A stretch of 50,904 nucleotides of DNA from Chloroflexota bacterium (GCA_024232355.1 JAAEPW010001415.1:1-50904), one strand, 5' to 3'. Shown: positions 18,368-27,804, numbered from the stretch's first letter. Notes: generated from the sequence alone by a model not told the origin. Translations and numbers: made by a program.

Positions 18368-20479
18368 ATGTCCCAAACAAATCAAAATAAAAGCGCTCCA
18401 AAAAACAGGCTAAAGAAACTCGTTGGATCGATCGTTAGCTCTCGTCTGGTGGGCTGGATCGTCAATTTGCCTCCCATCGCCTGGGTGGCGCGTGCTATAG
18501 GGCGGTCCATCGCCAAACGCCAAATTGGCCCGCCCTCAGTCGAAGAGTCCCTGATCGATCGAGCGGCCAGTGTGGGTTTGGAAGCCACTCTCCAACAGAT
18601 CGTTCACGACGTCGTAACAGCGTTGGGCTATGCGGGCGCTATGGTGGCTACGTACGAACAGGGAGACACTCTCCCGGTTCGCGCCTTTTACGTCGATCCC
18701 AATTTGGCCACTACAGAACAGATACACAAATGGGAACAGGATATCTCCCAATACTCGGATCACCCGGTGAGTATCACTGATCCGGCCCTGGCCAAAGTCT
18801 TTATCTACCAAAACGAATACAAGAACAACCTCAGCGTTCGGGCGTTCAAGGCCGGGGGGATCGTCGTCAGCCCCGAACTCTACGACCTTTTCACGCCTGT
18901 TGCGCCCCTGGCCTCTAAACCCATCGTTCAAGGAATTCAACAAGCGCTCGGTATTCAACAAGTCATAGCCGTACCTTTTTTCCTCGAAATGTCCGTCGAT
19001 GGTCAGGTCGAAAAAGAAATTGTGGGCAATCTCTTTGCGGCCAAGCAGAGTGAGATTTCCAAGCGGGATGGGTTGGTTCTGTCTGCCTTTGGCCGACAAG
19101 CCGCTGCTGCGATCGAGAGCGAACGCCGCCGCCTGCATATCGAGGTGGCACAAGAAATCGTTTTCGAGATGCAATCCCAACTGCAGCACGAGGAGCAAAT
19201 CCTTCAACGGATCGCAGAAGGGGTGGTCTCTGATCTGGGTTATGCGGGAGCGATGGTAGCCACTTTTGAACCCGACGATTCACTCCCGGTACGTGCCTTT
19301 TGCATTGATCCCAGTTTAGCCACCAAGGAACAAATACACCAGTGGGAAAACGAGATATCCCAATACTCGGCGCACGTAGTGAGCATTACCGATCCAGATA
19401 TTGCGAGGGTCTTTGTGTACGAAGACGGGTATATGGAAAATCTCAGCGTCCGGGCATTCAAGGCCGGAGGCATCGTCATCAGTGACGAACTGTACGATCT
19501 TTTCACACCCATCGCCCCGGTCGCTTCCAGGCCAGTTGTAAAAGGCATTCAACAGATTCTGGATATTCAACAAGTCATAGCCGTGCCCTTTTTCCTCGAG
19601 ACATTCACCGGTGCTCAATTGACGCGCGAGATCGTCGGCAACCTCTTTGCGGCCACACGATCGAAAAAATTCAGCGATGGAGAGATCGAGTTACTAAAAG
19701 CATTTGGACAGCAGGCCGCCGCCGGCATCCGGAACGCGCGGCTCTATCACCAAGTAGAAGAACGACGACAGGTAGCACAGGTATTTGGCAAGATGGCGTT
19801 CAGCGCGGCGGCTTCTGTTCATGCCCTTCGTAATCACATTGGCGCTTTTCAAATGCACCTCAACTTGATACGGTCGCTGCCTCCAGAGCAACGTGACCAA
19901 ATATTATCTATTAGCGATCAGATCATAGGACGGCTGGATGAAGCAACCGAACTTTTGGACCATTTGCACGAACCCTGGCGGACAACCATCGAAGTCCTGA
20001 CCGACGTCAACGCGTGCATCCGAAAAGCACTGGGAAGAGTCATACTGGATGATGAAGAAATCAGAGCCCAAGAGGGAATCGTGGTGCATGCAGTGTTGGC
20101 AGAGGGGCTGCCAGCTATCAAAACATCACCCGACATGCTCATCGAGGCGTTCCGAGTCTTGACCAAAAACTCGTTGGAAGCAATTCGAGAAAAAGGGCAG
20201 GGCGGCGAGTTAAAAGTCGAGAGCCGCTTGGCTCCCAATGCAATCGTAGAAGTAATGATCTCTGATACCGGTATCGGCGTCAAGCCGATGAATCTGAGCA
20301 AAATATTCGAGATGCGGTGGTCTACCAAAAAGGGAGCCGGTATGGGTTTCGGTCTCTTTTGGACCAAAGAATACGTACAGGGAGCTGGAGGGAGCATCGA
20401 GGTCGAAAGCGTTTGGGAAGAGGGCACAACCTTTTACGTGCGCCTTCCCGCGAGTGTCGAGCAAACAGATACACTATGA
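18368..20479 (+). CDS. Sensor histidine kinase with a duplicated novel sensor module
   Basis: 703 residues with GGAG 8 nt before the start. After a basic N-terminus with a possible weak membrane-associated helix (about 25-45), two closely similar modules of about 190 residues lie in tandem (about 58-250 and 275-465). Both contain LGYAGAMVAT, LPVRAF, SITDP, NLSVRAFKAGGI, ELYDLFTP, IQQVIAVPFFLE and EIVGNLFAA. The ending and the following A-I-R-N-A-R-L-type helix suggest a divergent GAF-like fold. The H-box is SVHALRNHIGAF with His485. The ATPase domain has KNSLEA, DTGIGV and GAGMGFGLFW. The gene ends 50 bp before the histidine phosphatase gene and is probably co-transcribed with it. Ligand unknown. 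Confidence 0.85.
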   Translation: MSQTNQNKSAPKNRLKKLVGSIVSSRLVGWIVNLPPIAWVARAIGRSIAKRQIGPPSVEESLIDRAASVGLEATLQQIVHDVVTALGYAGAMVATYEQGDTLPVRAFYVDPNLATTEQIHKWEQDISQYSDHPVSITDPALAKVFIYQNEYKNNLSVRAFKAGGIVVSPELYDLFTPVAPLASKPIVQGIQQALGIQQVIAVPFFLEMSVDGQVEKEIVGNLFAAKQSEISKRDGLVLSAFGRQAAAAIESERRRLHIEVAQEIVFEMQSQLQHEEQILQRIAEGVVSDLGYAGAMVATFEPDDSLPVRAFCIDPSLATKEQIHQWENEISQYSAHVVSITDPDIARVFVYEDGYMENLSVRAFKAGGIVISDELYDLFTPIAPVASRPVVKGIQQILDIQQVIAVPFFLETFTGAQLTREIVGNLFAATRSKKFSDGEIELLKAFGQQAAAGIRNARLYHQVEERRQVAQVFGKMAFSAAASVHALRNHIGAFQMHLNLIRSLPPEQRDQILSISDQIIGRLDEATELLDHLHEPWRTTIEVLTDVNACIRKALGRVILDDEEIRAQEGIVVHAVLAEGLPAIKTSPDMLIEAFRVLTKNSLEAIREKGQGGELKVESRLAPNAIVEVMISDTGIGVKPMNLSKIFEMRWSTKKGAGMGFGLFWTKEYVQGAGGSIEVESVWEEGTTFYVRLPASVEQTDTL

Positions 20480-20528
20480 TCCCTGTCCCAAAGTTCTGTT
20501 CAAAAACACACCTGAACCAGGAGGCGTG

Positions 20529-21275
20529 ATGGCGACGAGAACACTATATCTAGTGCGACACGGCTACTATGATCTGACGAATTCTCACAAATTGGGCGGC
20601 AGTCTGACGCCTGTCGGCGTGGAACAAGCCCGATTAACTGCCCAGAGGTTTGGTACGCTTCCCATCACTGCGATCCATTGCAGCACCCTATCCAGAGCAG
20701 CCGAGACGGCAGAGGTCATTGCGCAAGAGCTTGGCGACGTTCCACTGAATCGGTCTCGCAGGTTGTGGGAGTGCGTCCCGTGCATACCGCCGGTGTGGGC
20801 CGAATACTTTGAAAATTACTCGCCCGCAAGTATAGCGCGAGATAAAGAACAGGCCGAAAAAGCCTTTGAAAAATATTTCAAGCGCGCGCAGGGAAAGGAC
20901 AAGCACGAGATCATAGTAGCCCACGGCAACCTCATTCGCTATTTCATTTGTCGTGTTTTACAGGTGCAGCCTGAAGGCTGGGGCAATATGGACATGTGTA
21001 ATTGTGGAGTCAGTGAGATCTTGATCAGATCAGATAGCCGGATGACCCTCGTATCCCACAACGATGTCAGCCATCTGCCAGAACACCTCGTTACCTCGCT
21101 CATCGGCCCCAAGCTGGCCCAGACCCTATACCATCTGGCACAAATCGCCCTCGATCAAGGAGACCTGACCAAAGCACGACGACGAGGTCAGGAAAGTCTG
21201 GCAATCTTTACGAAAAGCAAATATAAGGATGCCACACAAGTAAAGGCATGGTTGGACGATCTACCAGCCGAGTAA
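20529..21275 (+). CDS. Histidine phosphatase family protein with helical C-terminal tail
   Basis: 248 residues from the ATG at 20529, preceded by AGGAGG. The catalytic RHG is in LYLVRHGYYD (about residues 5-14). HCSTLSRAAETAEVIAQ and the second catalytic His in IIVAHGNLIRYF are typical of the phosphoglycerate-mutase/SixA superfamily. The last 60 residues (ALDQGDLTKARRRGQESLAIF) look like one TPR-type helical hairpin. SixA-like members dephosphorylate phospho-histidine in phosphorelays; adjacency to the kinase suggests, but does not prove, such a role. Substrate unproven. Confidence 0.88.
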   Translation: MATRTLYLVRHGYYDLTNSHKLGGSLTPVGVEQARLTAQRFGTLPITAIHCSTLSRAAETAEVIAQELGDVPLNRSRRLWECVPCIPPVWAEYFENYSPASIARDKEQAEKAFEKYFKRAQGKDKHEIIVAHGNLIRYFICRVLQVQPEGWGNMDMCNCGVSEILIRSDSRMTLVSHNDVSHLPEHLVTSLIGPKLAQTLYHLAQIALDQGDLTKARRRGQESLAIFTKSKYKDATQVKAWLDDLPAE

Positions 21276-21299
21276 GCATCGCGCTGGCTTGAGATGCAC

Positions 21300-21468
21300 G
21301 GCTTTTCCAGTTTAAGTCCTCCCAAAATTTACAGTGGAAAATCTCATAAATCGCGCAAAGTCACAAAATAACCGGAAAAGCTCAAGGAATTCCGTCATAA
21401 TGTGCCTTTCAAGGTGTCGTTGACTCGTCACAAAATCTATTTAGGAGATTTATCTCTCTGGAATTCCC
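21300..21468. repeat. MITE-like element, copy 1 (169 bp, flanked by CAC)
   Basis: Starts GGCTTTTCCAG and ends CTGGAATTCCC, with a direct CAC on both sides (21297-21299 and 21469-21471). A central block, CGGAAAAGCTCAAGGAATTCC, is shared with the second copy at 27534-27705. The block complements the left end (GGCTTTTCC with GGAAAAGC) and repeats the palindromic GGAATTCC of the right end. The sequences between ends and centre have diverged. No coding capacity. Confidence 0.7.
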
Positions 21469-21483
21469 CACCATCTTGAACCG

Positions 21484-21513
21484 ACAAGAGGCTCCCATCA
21501 GGGAGCCTCTTGT
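21484..21513. terminator. Strong bidirectional-type terminator hairpin
   Basis: A perfect 13-bp stem ACAAGAGGCTCCC/GGGAGCCTCTTGT with a 4-nt loop lies between the converging phosphatase (plus) and metalloprotease (minus) genes. T-rich sequence follows on the plus strand. Confidence 0.75.
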
Positions 21514-21542
21514 GGTATTTCTGTGCGATGAGTTAGATCAAC

Positions 21543-24500
21543 TCAGTCGCCAATCTTTTCAACCCGAAATGCCGGATTGGGTATTCCTACTGCTTGCGCA
21601 GAAACCCGTTCAGCCACGCGGAAAGGCTGTATAGTCCATGTATCAGAGGATTGCCACGTTGCGCTGTAATTCCATGGCCCGCCGCTAATATAACCGCACC
21701 CTGCAATGTAGAAATAGTCGAGTCCATCTTGTCCACTGCAATGGGTCGCGTCGCTGAACGTTCCATTTGCATAGAAGGAGCCCGTGAAAGAGAATTGATT
21801 ATTGGAAATCGGCTCCTGGATCGTGTGTGTAATCTTGTAGGAACCACAGTTATCAACAGATATGTAGGTGGCAAAATCATCCACATATGCCCTGTCTGAT
21901 GTCACATAAAACTCATCATAGGTGCTTGCCCAAAAGCCAGGGGTGGGACCTGATGGTTGAACTGTGACTGACTGAACGCTGCTCCACCCACTGTCTCCCC
22001 AAGCATTGGTTGCTTTCACACGATAATGGTACGTGTCTATCGATTTGTCGGTGATGGCAATAGATGTGCCAGTCCCAGAGTAGGCCGCCACTGGACTGGT
22101 GAAAGACGCGTTGTCATCCTCTTGCAGAGTGTACGTGTCTGCCCGAACGGCCGCGCCCCAACTGACGGTATAGTTTCCATCACCGTCCGAGTTGCTGATA
22201 ACGTTCAACACGGGTGTGGCGGGAGTGGGCGGATAGACTCGAAACAGCAATGGCAAGTACACATAGGCATAACCACAGCGCACATGGACATCGAAATCAT
22301 CACTCCAAGGGCCGCCATTGGTAGCAGAGATCTCGATGCTGAATTGGACAGAGTGAACAAATGGTATATCGGGAGATACGTACAGGTCAAAGCCGGTATT
22401 GTTTACATCCATTCCCAGACCCGCAATACTTGGATAGCTACTGACAGTGTCGCTAATAAAAGTGATATAGGGATCGGTAGTAGTGATAGTGACGGTAGGT
22501 AAAGTGACAGTGCTGCCTCCCTGGTTGTAGACCAACGCATACAGTCCGATAGCTTCTCCACAATTGACGATGCCATCTCCATTGTTGCTAAAAGTGCCCG
22601 TAGGCTCATCATCAATCGTATGAGTGGCATACGCCAACGGGCCTATAGACGAAGCGGTGTTCACTATGACGTCGTCAATCCCATAACCATCTGACGCGCC
22701 GTCTGGATTAATGGGAGAGTTATCGTAGAATTGGAACTTGACCAAGAATGGATTGGTCAAACTTATCCCTGCAGTACTGGCTGCGTCGTCCAGGTCCAAG
22801 ATGGTCTGCGTGTAGGTGTATTCAACACCGCCGGAGAATGAGACCACCTGGTGCCAGGTCACACCCAAGTCATCGCTGACGAACACCCCATCATCACTGT
22901 GATCCTCGTCGCCGAAATCCTGCCACCAAAAGCTCATATCCACCTGCGTCTCGTTGCTCAAGTCTAGGGCCAAGATCGCCGATGCGTAAAAGTTAAAAGC
23001 GCTTTCCACCGCGTTGTCGAGCAGCAAGCTGGAACGGCCCCAATTCGGGTAATCTGAACTGACCCTGACCCGCCCATCGTAATTTGTCTCTACTGCCCAA
23101 GCATCCCCCAGACCCCCATTTTCAAAGCCATCGTAAAAGGGCAAACTGGCTGGAGCGGCAGTATAACCAGTGGTATTATGAGTGACGTCTGCACCGCTGA
23201 CTGTTACCTGATCCTCGACCGGGCTAAAAAAGTACCCGGAACTGGTGAAACCAACGATATAGTCGTCCTCTTCAAATTCGGACTGGGAATAATAGCCGCT
23301 GCTGTCGGTGGTGACGGCTGGCCGCGCCCCGCCAAAGTCCACCATCACGCCACTGAGTCCAGTGCCCGACGAATCGCGCACATAGCCGCTTATGCTAAAA
23401 GTGGACGGTACGCACACCGAACTGTCCCGAAAGTTGGAGACGGTATACGCGGTATTGTCGAGTAGCAGTTGGTTGTCCGCGTCGCAGTTGGGGTTTGAAA
23501 CACCCGTGTTGCAAGCGGAGGAGGTTCCCGAGGGCACGCCCATCGGGTCGCCCCCACGCAAAACGCCGGGGTTCGACCAATACTGAATCCGATCACAATT
23601 GAAACCCTGAGCGGTGCAATCCGAATTGTAGGCCATAATGGTGCGCCACCGGTCCGGGGCATTCAGATAGCCATGGTTGTACGCGTATGGGGTGGTTTCA
23701 CTGTCCACGTACCAGTCGTGGCGCGCACCCATATTGTGCCCCATCTCGTGTGCAAAGCTGTAATAGCCCGTTGCACAATCCCAGTGGACCAAGGCAAAGG
23801 CATCGTCTTCAAAGGAGGATGAAACGTTCCACATCAAGTAGGCCAAGCCACAATAAGCAGCGTCGTTTACGATAAGCACGACCTCATCGGCACAATATGT
23901 GTCGCGCAAGGTGTGTACGTTGTCAATGTAGCCATCTGAGGTTCCCCTGAGCCGGGACAGGGTTGTGGACCAGTTGAAACCAGACTCGTCGTAGGCGACC
24001 TCCGCCGCGTGGACCAGATTCACGCGTTGGGCGACACCGCTGTTCACGTAGGAGGTATTCGTCTCATCTATGGCCTGATCGATCAAGTTCTCCATCACGG
24101 TGATTCCACCCACCGCCGCACGGGCGTCATCAGTATAGACCACCAGCACGTCGACGATAGAACCATCGTCGGCTGTCGGCGCAACAAGCGCCTCGCCCAG
24201 TGCATCTCGCGGGGCAAGAACCGCGATCGGTTCACCTTCGGGCGGAAAAGCCCCCGAATCCATCTCTTGAATAGCGTGCACGCCATCGCTAACATGGCGG
24301 ATCTTGTAGAACGCTCCCGGCATATTGACGCTGCCGACCATCACCCCACCCCTAACCACCAGAATGACAGAACCATACTCGATACCTTCCAGATGACCGA
24401 TCCAGGAAAAGCTGCCCGAAGGATTCAATTTGGCACGGTCAAGTACGGCCGTAAAGGTCACGTCGTCGAACAGGTTCAACTCCAAAGTGCCGACGGCAGG

Positions 24501-24734
24501 AGCATCGCCCACCCCACCCAGCATCTCAAAGTTTAGTTCGACAAACCTGGCACGGATGATCTTGGGATCATCGGACAGGTCACTATCACTCTCGACCACG
24601 GCGTCGGCGAACAGGCCGCCCTCTTGGCTAAGAGGCGTAGCAACAACGTTCGATCCCAAGCCAAGCAATATTGCAATCAACAATGCCAGGCTCAGAACTT
24701 GGACAATGGCTCTCAACTTGGAACTAGTCATCAT
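21543..24734 (-). CDS. Secreted reprolysin-type zinc metalloprotease, long paralogue
   Basis: 1,063 residues; AAGGAG lies 8 nt before the start. A signal peptide (about 1-33, ending near SNVVA) is followed by a propeptide-like region. The catalytic domain spans about 190-440 and carries HEMGHNMGARHDW at about 329-341, the metzincin HExxHxxGxxH zinc site with the following Asp of reprolysins. Next come a carboxypeptidase-regulatory-like beta domain (about 448-525, SGYVRDSSGTGLSGVMVDF), an immune-inhibitor-A/MAM-like beta-sandwich starting DGFENGGLGDAWAVE (about 535-700), a region of the surface-layer type with NNGDGIVNCGEAIGL (about 710-810), a fibronectin-III-like domain (about 840-905) and a C-terminal beta domain. 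It is a secreted protease, probably degrading extracellular protein. It is a tandem duplicate of the downstream-numbered gene, with near-identical promoter spacing. Confidence 0.92.
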   Translation of the reverse strand: MMTSSKLRAIVQVLSLALLIAILLGLGSNVVATPLSQEGGLFADAVVESDSDLSDDPKIIRARFVELNFEMLGGVGDAPAVGTLELNLFDDVTFTAVLDRAKLNPSGSFSWIGHLEGIEYGSVILVVRGGVMVGSVNMPGAFYKIRHVSDGVHAIQEMDSGAFPPEGEPIAVLAPRDALGEALVAPTADDGSIVDVLVVYTDDARAAVGGITVMENLIDQAIDETNTSYVNSGVAQRVNLVHAAEVAYDESGFNWSTTLSRLRGTSDGYIDNVHTLRDTYCADEVVLIVNDAAYCGLAYLMWNVSSSFEDDAFALVHWDCATGYYSFAHEMGHNMGARHDWYVDSETTPYAYNHGYLNAPDRWRTIMAYNSDCTAQGFNCDRIQYWSNPGVLRGGDPMGVPSGTSSACNTGVSNPNCDADNQLLLDNTAYTVSNFRDSSVCVPSTFSISGYVRDSSGTGLSGVMVDFGGARPAVTTDSSGYYSQSEFEEDDYIVGFTSSGYFFSPVEDQVTVSGADVTHNTTGYTAAPASLPFYDGFENGGLGDAWAVETNYDGRVRVSSDYPNWGRSSLLLDNAVESAFNFYASAILALDLSNETQVDMSFWWQDFGDEDHSDDGVFVSDDLGVTWHQVVSFSGGVEYTYTQTILDLDDAASTAGISLTNPFLVKFQFYDNSPINPDGASDGYGIDDVIVNTASSIGPLAYATHTIDDEPTGTFSNNGDGIVNCGEAIGLYALVYNQGGSTVTLPTVTITTTDPYITFISDTVSSYPSIAGLGMDVNNTGFDLYVSPDIPFVHSVQFSIEISATNGGPWSDDFDVHVRCGYAYVYLPLLFRVYPPTPATPVLNVISNSDGDGNYTVSWGAAVRADTYTLQEDDNASFTSPVAAYSGTGTSIAITDKSIDTYHYRVKATNAWGDSGWSSVQSVTVQPSGPTPGFWASTYDEFYVTSDRAYVDDFATYISVDNCGSYKITHTIQEPISNNQFSFTGSFYANGTFSDATHCSGQDGLDYFYIAGCGYISGGPWNYSATWQSSDTWTIQPFRVAERVSAQAVGIPNPAFRVEKIGD

Positions 24735-24753
24735 TATGCTTCTCCTTTTTTAA

Positions 24754-24846
24754 TTTGATGTTGCGACGGAAGGATCATTCGTGCTTTTTCCGTCACGCTC
24801 GAACGAACAACCATAATAGTATACATCCGGGAATAAATTCTCGCAA
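24754..24846 (-). repeat. Promoter/leader block duplicated between the two metalloprotease genes
   Basis: The block contains GCGACGGAAGGATCATTCGT and then GTGCTTTTTCCGTCACGCTCGA on the plus strand. It reappears with few changes at 27719-27804 upstream of the second protease gene. On the transcript the GACGGAA/TTCCGTC arms can form a leader hairpin in copy 1 and a slightly mismatched one in copy 2. Promoter 1 is TTGCGA (24846-24841), 17 bp, TATACT (24823-24818). Confidence 0.6.
24818..24846 (-). promoter_or_regulatory. Promoter of the long metalloprotease gene
   Basis: Minus strand TTGCGA at 24846-24841 and TATACT at 24823-24818 with a 17-bp spacer, giving a leader of about 80 nt. Confidence 0.65.
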
Positions 24847-24990
24847 TTATAAATGGCACCTATAGTGAGAACCAGGGATAAACCGATCACAACTGAGGTT
24901 GAAGGAAAAACGCGCCTGCACTGTCCACCATCACCTTGGATGATTCAACCTGTGTGCAAAAGTCGGGGGCAGCCGGACAATCATTTGACC

Positions 24991-25031
24991 ATCCCGCAGG
25001 TTCAGCCAAAGATAATGGCAACCTGCGGGAT
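24991..25031. terminator. Hairpin after the short metalloprotease gene
   Basis: Perfect 12-bp inverted repeat ATCCCGCAGGTT (24991-25002) and AACCTGCGGGAT (25020-25031), immediately after the stop at 25044 on the minus strand. No strong T-run, so possibly a factor-assisted terminator or an RNA-stabilising hairpin. Confidence 0.55.
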
Positions 25032-25043
25032 GATCAGCCATGC

Positions 25044-27515
25044 CTACCTCAAAATTATGGGCAAGTATATCCAGTCAGTGATGCAAAACACTATGACATC
25101 GAACGTGTCGGACCAGGAGCCGCCGTTGCTCGCCGTGATGTCCACGTCGAAACTGATTTGATGCGTGTGCAGCGTATTGGGGTCCACGTCAAAGTCAAAA
25201 TCGTCGCTGTTCCATCCTGTTCCAAACCCCACCATGTCGGTATAACTGCTGGCAACATTGTCGGTGAAAGTGATGTAGGGATCAGAGCTGCTGATGGTAG
25301 CCGTGATCCCGGTGAGCGTTTCTGTCCCCTGGTTGTAGAGATTGACCCACATCTCGATGCTTTCCCCACAATCGATGACGCCATCGTCGTTCCCACTGCT
25401 GTCGTCGCTGTTGTCGTCGTCTGCCACGCGATTATCGTACCCCACCGGGCCTATAGCTGTAAATTCCAAGTCGTCAATCCCGTACCCGTCCGAGTCGATC
25501 TGATAATTGTCATAAAACTGGAACTTTATCAAAAAGTGGTCGTTCAGACTCATCCCGGCAGTGGAAGCAGCAGCGTCCAGGTCGATGGTGGAGTGGGTAT
25601 ACGTGTATATGGGGCCGCCGGAGAACGAGAGCGCCTGGTACCAGTTCGCACCATAGTCGTCGCTGATGAACACGCCGTCGTAGCCGTCGTCATCGTCGTC
25701 AAAGTTCTGCCACCAAAAGTTCATCTCGACCTCGGACTGGCCGTCCAGGTCCAAAGCCAGGATCGCGGAAGCATAAGAGTAGAAACCATCATTGACCGCG
25801 TTGTCGAGCAGCAAGCTGTAGGTGCCTCCGTGCGGATCGTGGGTTCCAACCCGTACCCGTCCATCGTAATCGGTCTCTACCGCCCAGGCGGTCCCCAGGT
25901 CGCCGCTCTCAAAACCATCGCTAAAAGGCAGGCTGGCAGGGATGATGGGATAAGCGGTAGCATCGTGGGTGACGTTCGCGCTGTTGACCGTCACCAAGTC
26001 CTCCACCGGGCTGAAAAAGTAGCCCGGCTCACTGAAACTGATGATATAGTCGTTGTCGACAAAACCGGACTGGGAATAGTAACCGCTGTTGTCGGTAGTG
26101 ACGGCCGGCCGTGCCTCGTCAAAGTCCACGTCCACTCCAGCCAGGCCAACGCCCGACGAATTGCGCACATAACCGCTTATGGACGGTGCGCACACCGAAC
26201 TATCCCGAAAGTTGGCAACGGCGTACGCGGTGTTATCGAGCACCTGTTGGGTGTCTGCGTCACAGTTGGGATTCAAAACGCCCTCGTTGCAAGACGTAGA
26301 GGTTCCTGCAGGCACACCCATCGGGTCGCCCCCATAGAGCACGCTGGGATTCGACCAGTACTGGAGCCGGTCGCAGTTGAAACCCTGGGCGGCGCATTCC
26401 GAGTTGTAGGCCATAATGGTGCGCCACCGGTCCGTTGCGTTCACGTAACCGTGGCTGTACGAGTATGGAGTGATGTCCTCGTCCACGTACCAATCGTGGC
26501 GCGCGCCCATATTGTGCCCCATCTCGTGCCCAAAGCTGTAATATCCTGTTGCACAAGCCCAATAGACCAGGGCAAAAGCCTGGTTTTCAAATGTGGTAGA
26601 AACAGACTCCCACATCAGGTAGGCCAGGCCGCACCAGGCGTTGTCATTTACGATCAGTACGACCTCATCGGCGCAGTAGGTGTCGCGCAGGGCCTGGACG
26701 TTGTCCAGGTGGCCGTCCGAGGGTAGCTGGAGCCGGGACAGGGTTATGAACCAATCGAAACCGGACTCGTCGTAGGCCACCTCCGCCGTGTGGGCCAGGT
26801 TCACGCGCTGGGCGATGCCGCTGTTGATATAGGACGTATTCGTCTCGGCTATGGCCTGGTCGATCAAGTTCTCCATCGCAGTGGTCCCACCCACCGCTGC
26901 ACGGGCATCATCGGTATAGACCACCAACACGTCGATGGTGGAACCATCGTCGGCTGTCGGGGCGCGAAACGCCTCGATCAGTGCGTCCTTTGAAGCAAGG
27001 GCCGTGATCGGTTCCCCATCAGGTGGAAACGCCCCTGAATCCATCTCTTGGATGGCGTGCACACCGTCTCCGATGTAGCGGATCTTGTAGAACGCTCCTG
27101 GCATATTGACGCTGCCGACCATCACCCCATCCCTAACTACCAAGATGATAGAACCATAATCGACGCCTTCCAGGTATCCCATCCAGGAAAAGCTACCCGA
27201 GGCATTCGATTCAGCACGGTCGAGCACGGCCATAAGGGTCACGTCGTCGAACAAGTTCAACTCCAAAGTGCCGGCGGCTGGAGCATCTCCCACCCCACCC
27301 AACGTCTCAAAGTTTGGTTCGACCAACCTGGCACGAACAATCTTGGGATCATCGGGCAGACCACCGTCACCCTCGACGGCAGCGTCGGCAAACAGGCCAT
27401 CCCCTGGGCTGGGAGGCGTAGCAACGACGTTCGATCCTAGGCTAAACAACATTGCACTCAGTATTGTCAGACTCAGAACTTGGATAACAGTTTCCAACTT
27501 GGAACTAGTCATCAT
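25044..27515 (-). CDS. Secreted reprolysin-type zinc metalloprotease, short paralogue
   Basis: 823 residues from the ATG at 27515, the position equivalent to the paralogue's start (the preceding ATG at 27518 is also in frame). It has the same order as the long paralogue up to the beta-sandwich: signal peptide, propeptide, catalytic domain with HEMGHNMGARHDW at about 330-342, regulatory-like domain (SGYVRNSSGVGLAGVDVDF), DGFESGDLGTAWAVE sandwich, and the NDDGVIDCGESIEM domain. It ends at WIYLPIILR, where the long paralogue continues into the fibronectin-like region. The two proteins are strikingly similar over about 800 residues, indicating tandem duplication followed by loss or gain of the C-terminal domains. 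The 5' leader carries a MITE-like insertion (27534-27705). Confidence 0.92.
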   Translation of the reverse strand: MMTSSKLETVIQVLSLTILSAMLFSLGSNVVATPPSPGDGLFADAAVEGDGGLPDDPKIVRARLVEPNFETLGGVGDAPAAGTLELNLFDDVTLMAVLDRAESNASGSFSWMGYLEGVDYGSIILVVRDGVMVGSVNMPGAFYKIRYIGDGVHAIQEMDSGAFPPDGEPITALASKDALIEAFRAPTADDGSTIDVLVVYTDDARAAVGGTTAMENLIDQAIAETNTSYINSGIAQRVNLAHTAEVAYDESGFDWFITLSRLQLPSDGHLDNVQALRDTYCADEVVLIVNDNAWCGLAYLMWESVSTTFENQAFALVYWACATGYYSFGHEMGHNMGARHDWYVDEDITPYSYSHGYVNATDRWRTIMAYNSECAAQGFNCDRLQYWSNPSVLYGGDPMGVPAGTSTSCNEGVLNPNCDADTQQVLDNTAYAVANFRDSSVCAPSISGYVRNSSGVGLAGVDVDFDEARPAVTTDNSGYYSQSGFVDNDYIISFSEPGYFFSPVEDLVTVNSANVTHDATAYPIIPASLPFSDGFESGDLGTAWAVETDYDGRVRVGTHDPHGGTYSLLLDNAVNDGFYSYASAILALDLDGQSEVEMNFWWQNFDDDDDGYDGVFISDDYGANWYQALSFSGGPIYTYTHSTIDLDAAASTAGMSLNDHFLIKFQFYDNYQIDSDGYGIDDLEFTAIGPVGYDNRVADDDNSDDSSGNDDGVIDCGESIEMWVNLYNQGTETLTGITATISSSDPYITFTDNVASSYTDMVGFGTGWNSDDFDFDVDPNTLHTHQISFDVDITASNGGSWSDTFDVIVFCITDWIYLPIILR

Positions 27516-27533
27516 CATGTTTCTCCTTTTTTA

Positions 27534-27705
27534 GGCTTTTCCAGTTCTAAATTATCCTAAACTTGGCAGCGAAAGCAGGTTACAAGTATAAAAACGCTAC
27601 GAAAAAGGCGGAAAAGCTTGAGGAATTCCCGTAAAACACCTGATTTGCTCCAAGAATTAGACTAGCGAAAGCAATTGGTGGGATACTTGTTTTTCTGGAA
27701 TTCCC
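27534..27705. repeat. MITE-like element, copy 2 (172 bp, flanked by TTA)
   Basis: Begins GGCTTTTCCAG and ends CTGGAATTCCC, with TTA directly repeated on both sides (27531-27533, 27706-27708). Comparison with the paralogous leader shows an apparent empty site: CTCCTTTTTTA joined directly to the GATGTTGCGACGG region there. The element therefore lies between promoter and ribosome-binding site of the short protease gene. Confidence 0.75.
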
Positions 27706-27775
27706 TTAGCATGATATTGCGACGGAAAAATCATCCCGTGCTTTTTCTGTCACGCTCGAGCAGACAACTAAATTC

Positions 27776-27804
27776 AGTATACTTTAAGAAACGAGCTTTT
27801 GCAA
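27776..27804 (-). promoter_or_regulatory. Promoter of the short metalloprotease gene
   Basis: Minus strand TTGCAA (27804-27799), 17-bp spacer, TATACT (27781-27776). The -35 box directly abuts the -35 of the divergent plus-strand promoter at 27805. Confidence 0.65.

Noticed and set aside
24936..26726. Long plus-strand frame of 596 codons
   Set aside because: It lies antisense to the short metalloprotease gene, has no recognisable domains, and mirrors the codon pattern of the real gene.
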